This document shows positions 21,180-21,664 of a stretch of DNA of 21,664 bases, piece after piece (position 1 is the first letter of the stretch; every line of letters begins with the position of its first letter). This DNA comes from Pelargonium nanum. Its lineage: Eukaryota > Streptophyta > Magnoliopsida > Geraniales > Geraniaceae. The notes under the pieces are model-generated. The model saw only the letters and a list, made by a program, of their open reading frames with translations, had not been told where the DNA came from and made no database searches. Location of the stretch: positions 1 to 21,664 of the forward strand of contig JAYMTF010001721.1 in the NCBI GenBank assembly GCA_036897485.1, read 5' to 3'. Both the position numbers and the translations under genes were made by a program.

Positions 21180-21386
21180 TTAGCAATGTTTGCGCCACTC
21201 TAACACTCTTTCAAAAATAACCCGGGTTTGAACCCTTCGATCCAAAAAAGAAGTTTTAGGAAAATAGTGTTCCTTCAAAATTCTTGACAACAAGCTATTT
21301 GGCCAAGTCATCACTCTCCACCCTTGCTTCTTTAGTAGCACAAGATCGAAGTCTCTTAAATTACAAACACCCATACCTCCTGGCAC
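21180..21386 (-). pseudogene. LINE reverse-transcriptase C-terminal fragment
   Basis: The frame starts GGMGVCNLRDFDLVLLKKQG and continues WPNSLLSRILKEHYFPKTSFL, the standard end of a plant L1-type RT before the zinc-binding region. It is cut at about 21387 where unrelated repeat sequence begins. Confidence 0.8.
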
Positions 21387-21664
21387 GTGTTCGGCAAGTG
21401 TACCGATTGTGCCGCAGTAACACTGAGCTCTTGAGGAGCTCGAGTATCGAATCCACAGGGACTGCGCTAGATTATGTGATGGAATAGCTAATTAAACTCA
21501 AAGATGCTTAAGGAATTGAAATAAAAGCAATAAAAAAAATCAAAAGTGTGGTGTGTGATAACATGTAACTTAAATGACAATAAAAAAAGAGATAGAATAT
21601 GTACAATGATTCAAGTGAAAACCACAAATGGAATGGTAAAGGGTAAGAGACGAGAAACAAAAGC
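21387..21664 (+). repeat. Start of an unclassified dispersed repeat, possibly an LTR end, truncated by the window
   Basis: The LINE frame stops abruptly and the sequence changes to TGTTCGGCAAGTGTACCG..., followed by GAGTATCGAATCCACAGGGACT. Words like 'GGCAAGTGTACCG' and 'TATCGAATCCACAGGGA' recur in plant dispersed repeats as I remember, but I cannot name the family. A TG start suits an LTR; the rest is off the right edge. Confidence 0.4.

Larger units (their letters stand above)
19425..21386 (-). mobile_element. Degenerate plant LINE (L1-type) 3' fragment, duplicated in tandem
   Basis: Read on the minus strand, it begins with a reverse-transcriptase C-terminal motif (GGMGVCNLRDFDLVLLKKQGW), continues with a WHLWRGRNEHTW block and an RNase H-like domain, and ends with AATAAA and an A8 tract (19425-19432). 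An approximately 859-bp part occurs twice head to tail: 19630-20488 and 20489 to about 21370. Frameshifts and stops in both copies show it is dead. The zinc-binding region expected between RT and RNase H is largely missing. Confidence 0.85.

Noticed and set aside
1-21664. Possibility of a new multi-gene defence, biosynthetic or mobile system
   Set aside because: Only two cellular genes are present, both from known plant families, and the rest is repeats. Nothing supports a novel system beyond the repeat/splice-site structures reported.

Overview
The window is nuclear DNA from a flowering plant, probably a core eudicot. The evidence is two recognisable plant genes split by AT-rich GT-AG introns, plus Stowaway-, hAT- and MULE-like terminal-inverted-repeat elements, LTR-like pieces and a decayed plant LINE. 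I cannot name the species. No bacterial-style operon, CRISPR array, RNA gene or intact mobile element is visible.

Layout. (1) 191-4047, minus strand: a DJ-1/PfpI gene with two tandem DJ-1 domains and an N-terminal plastid-targeting-like peptide. Seven coding exons are visible and the 3' end lies beyond the left edge. Its introns carry a MULE-like element, a Stowaway-like MITE and an array of about 105-bp repeats derived from the end of exon 2. (2) 4048-7590: divergent intergenic DNA with degraded repeats. (3) About 7590-17339, plus strand: an IDM1 (INCREASED DNA METHYLATION 1, also ROS4)-type gene. It has a three-exon uORF-bearing leader and eight coding exons for a 1306-residue protein with an N-terminal DUF/MBD-like region, a TDBD-like region, two PHD fingers and a GNAT acetyltransferase domain. 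Its introns hold two tandem-repeat arrays and two related hAT-type MITEs. (4) 17340-19424: the 3' flank, with a probable solo Copia-type LTR. (5) 19425-21386, minus strand: a dead LINE 3' fragment (RT tail and RNase H-like domain) that has been duplicated in tandem. (6) 21387-21664: the start of another dispersed repeat.

The genes. The DJ-1 protein is expected to act in glyoxal/methylglyoxal detoxification and oxidative-stress protection. IDM1 is a nuclear histone acetyltransferase that opens chromatin for active DNA demethylation and opposes silencing. They are not in one known pathway. In Arabidopsis, as I recall the locus numbers, DJ1A (At3g14990) and IDM1 (At3g14980) are also neighbours, so this pair looks like conserved microsynteny.

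I found no clearly new multi-gene system. The most unusual structure is at intron starts: in both genes a tandem array of about 80-116 bp units begins at a genuine 5' splice site and carries copies of the exon/intron boundary into the intron.
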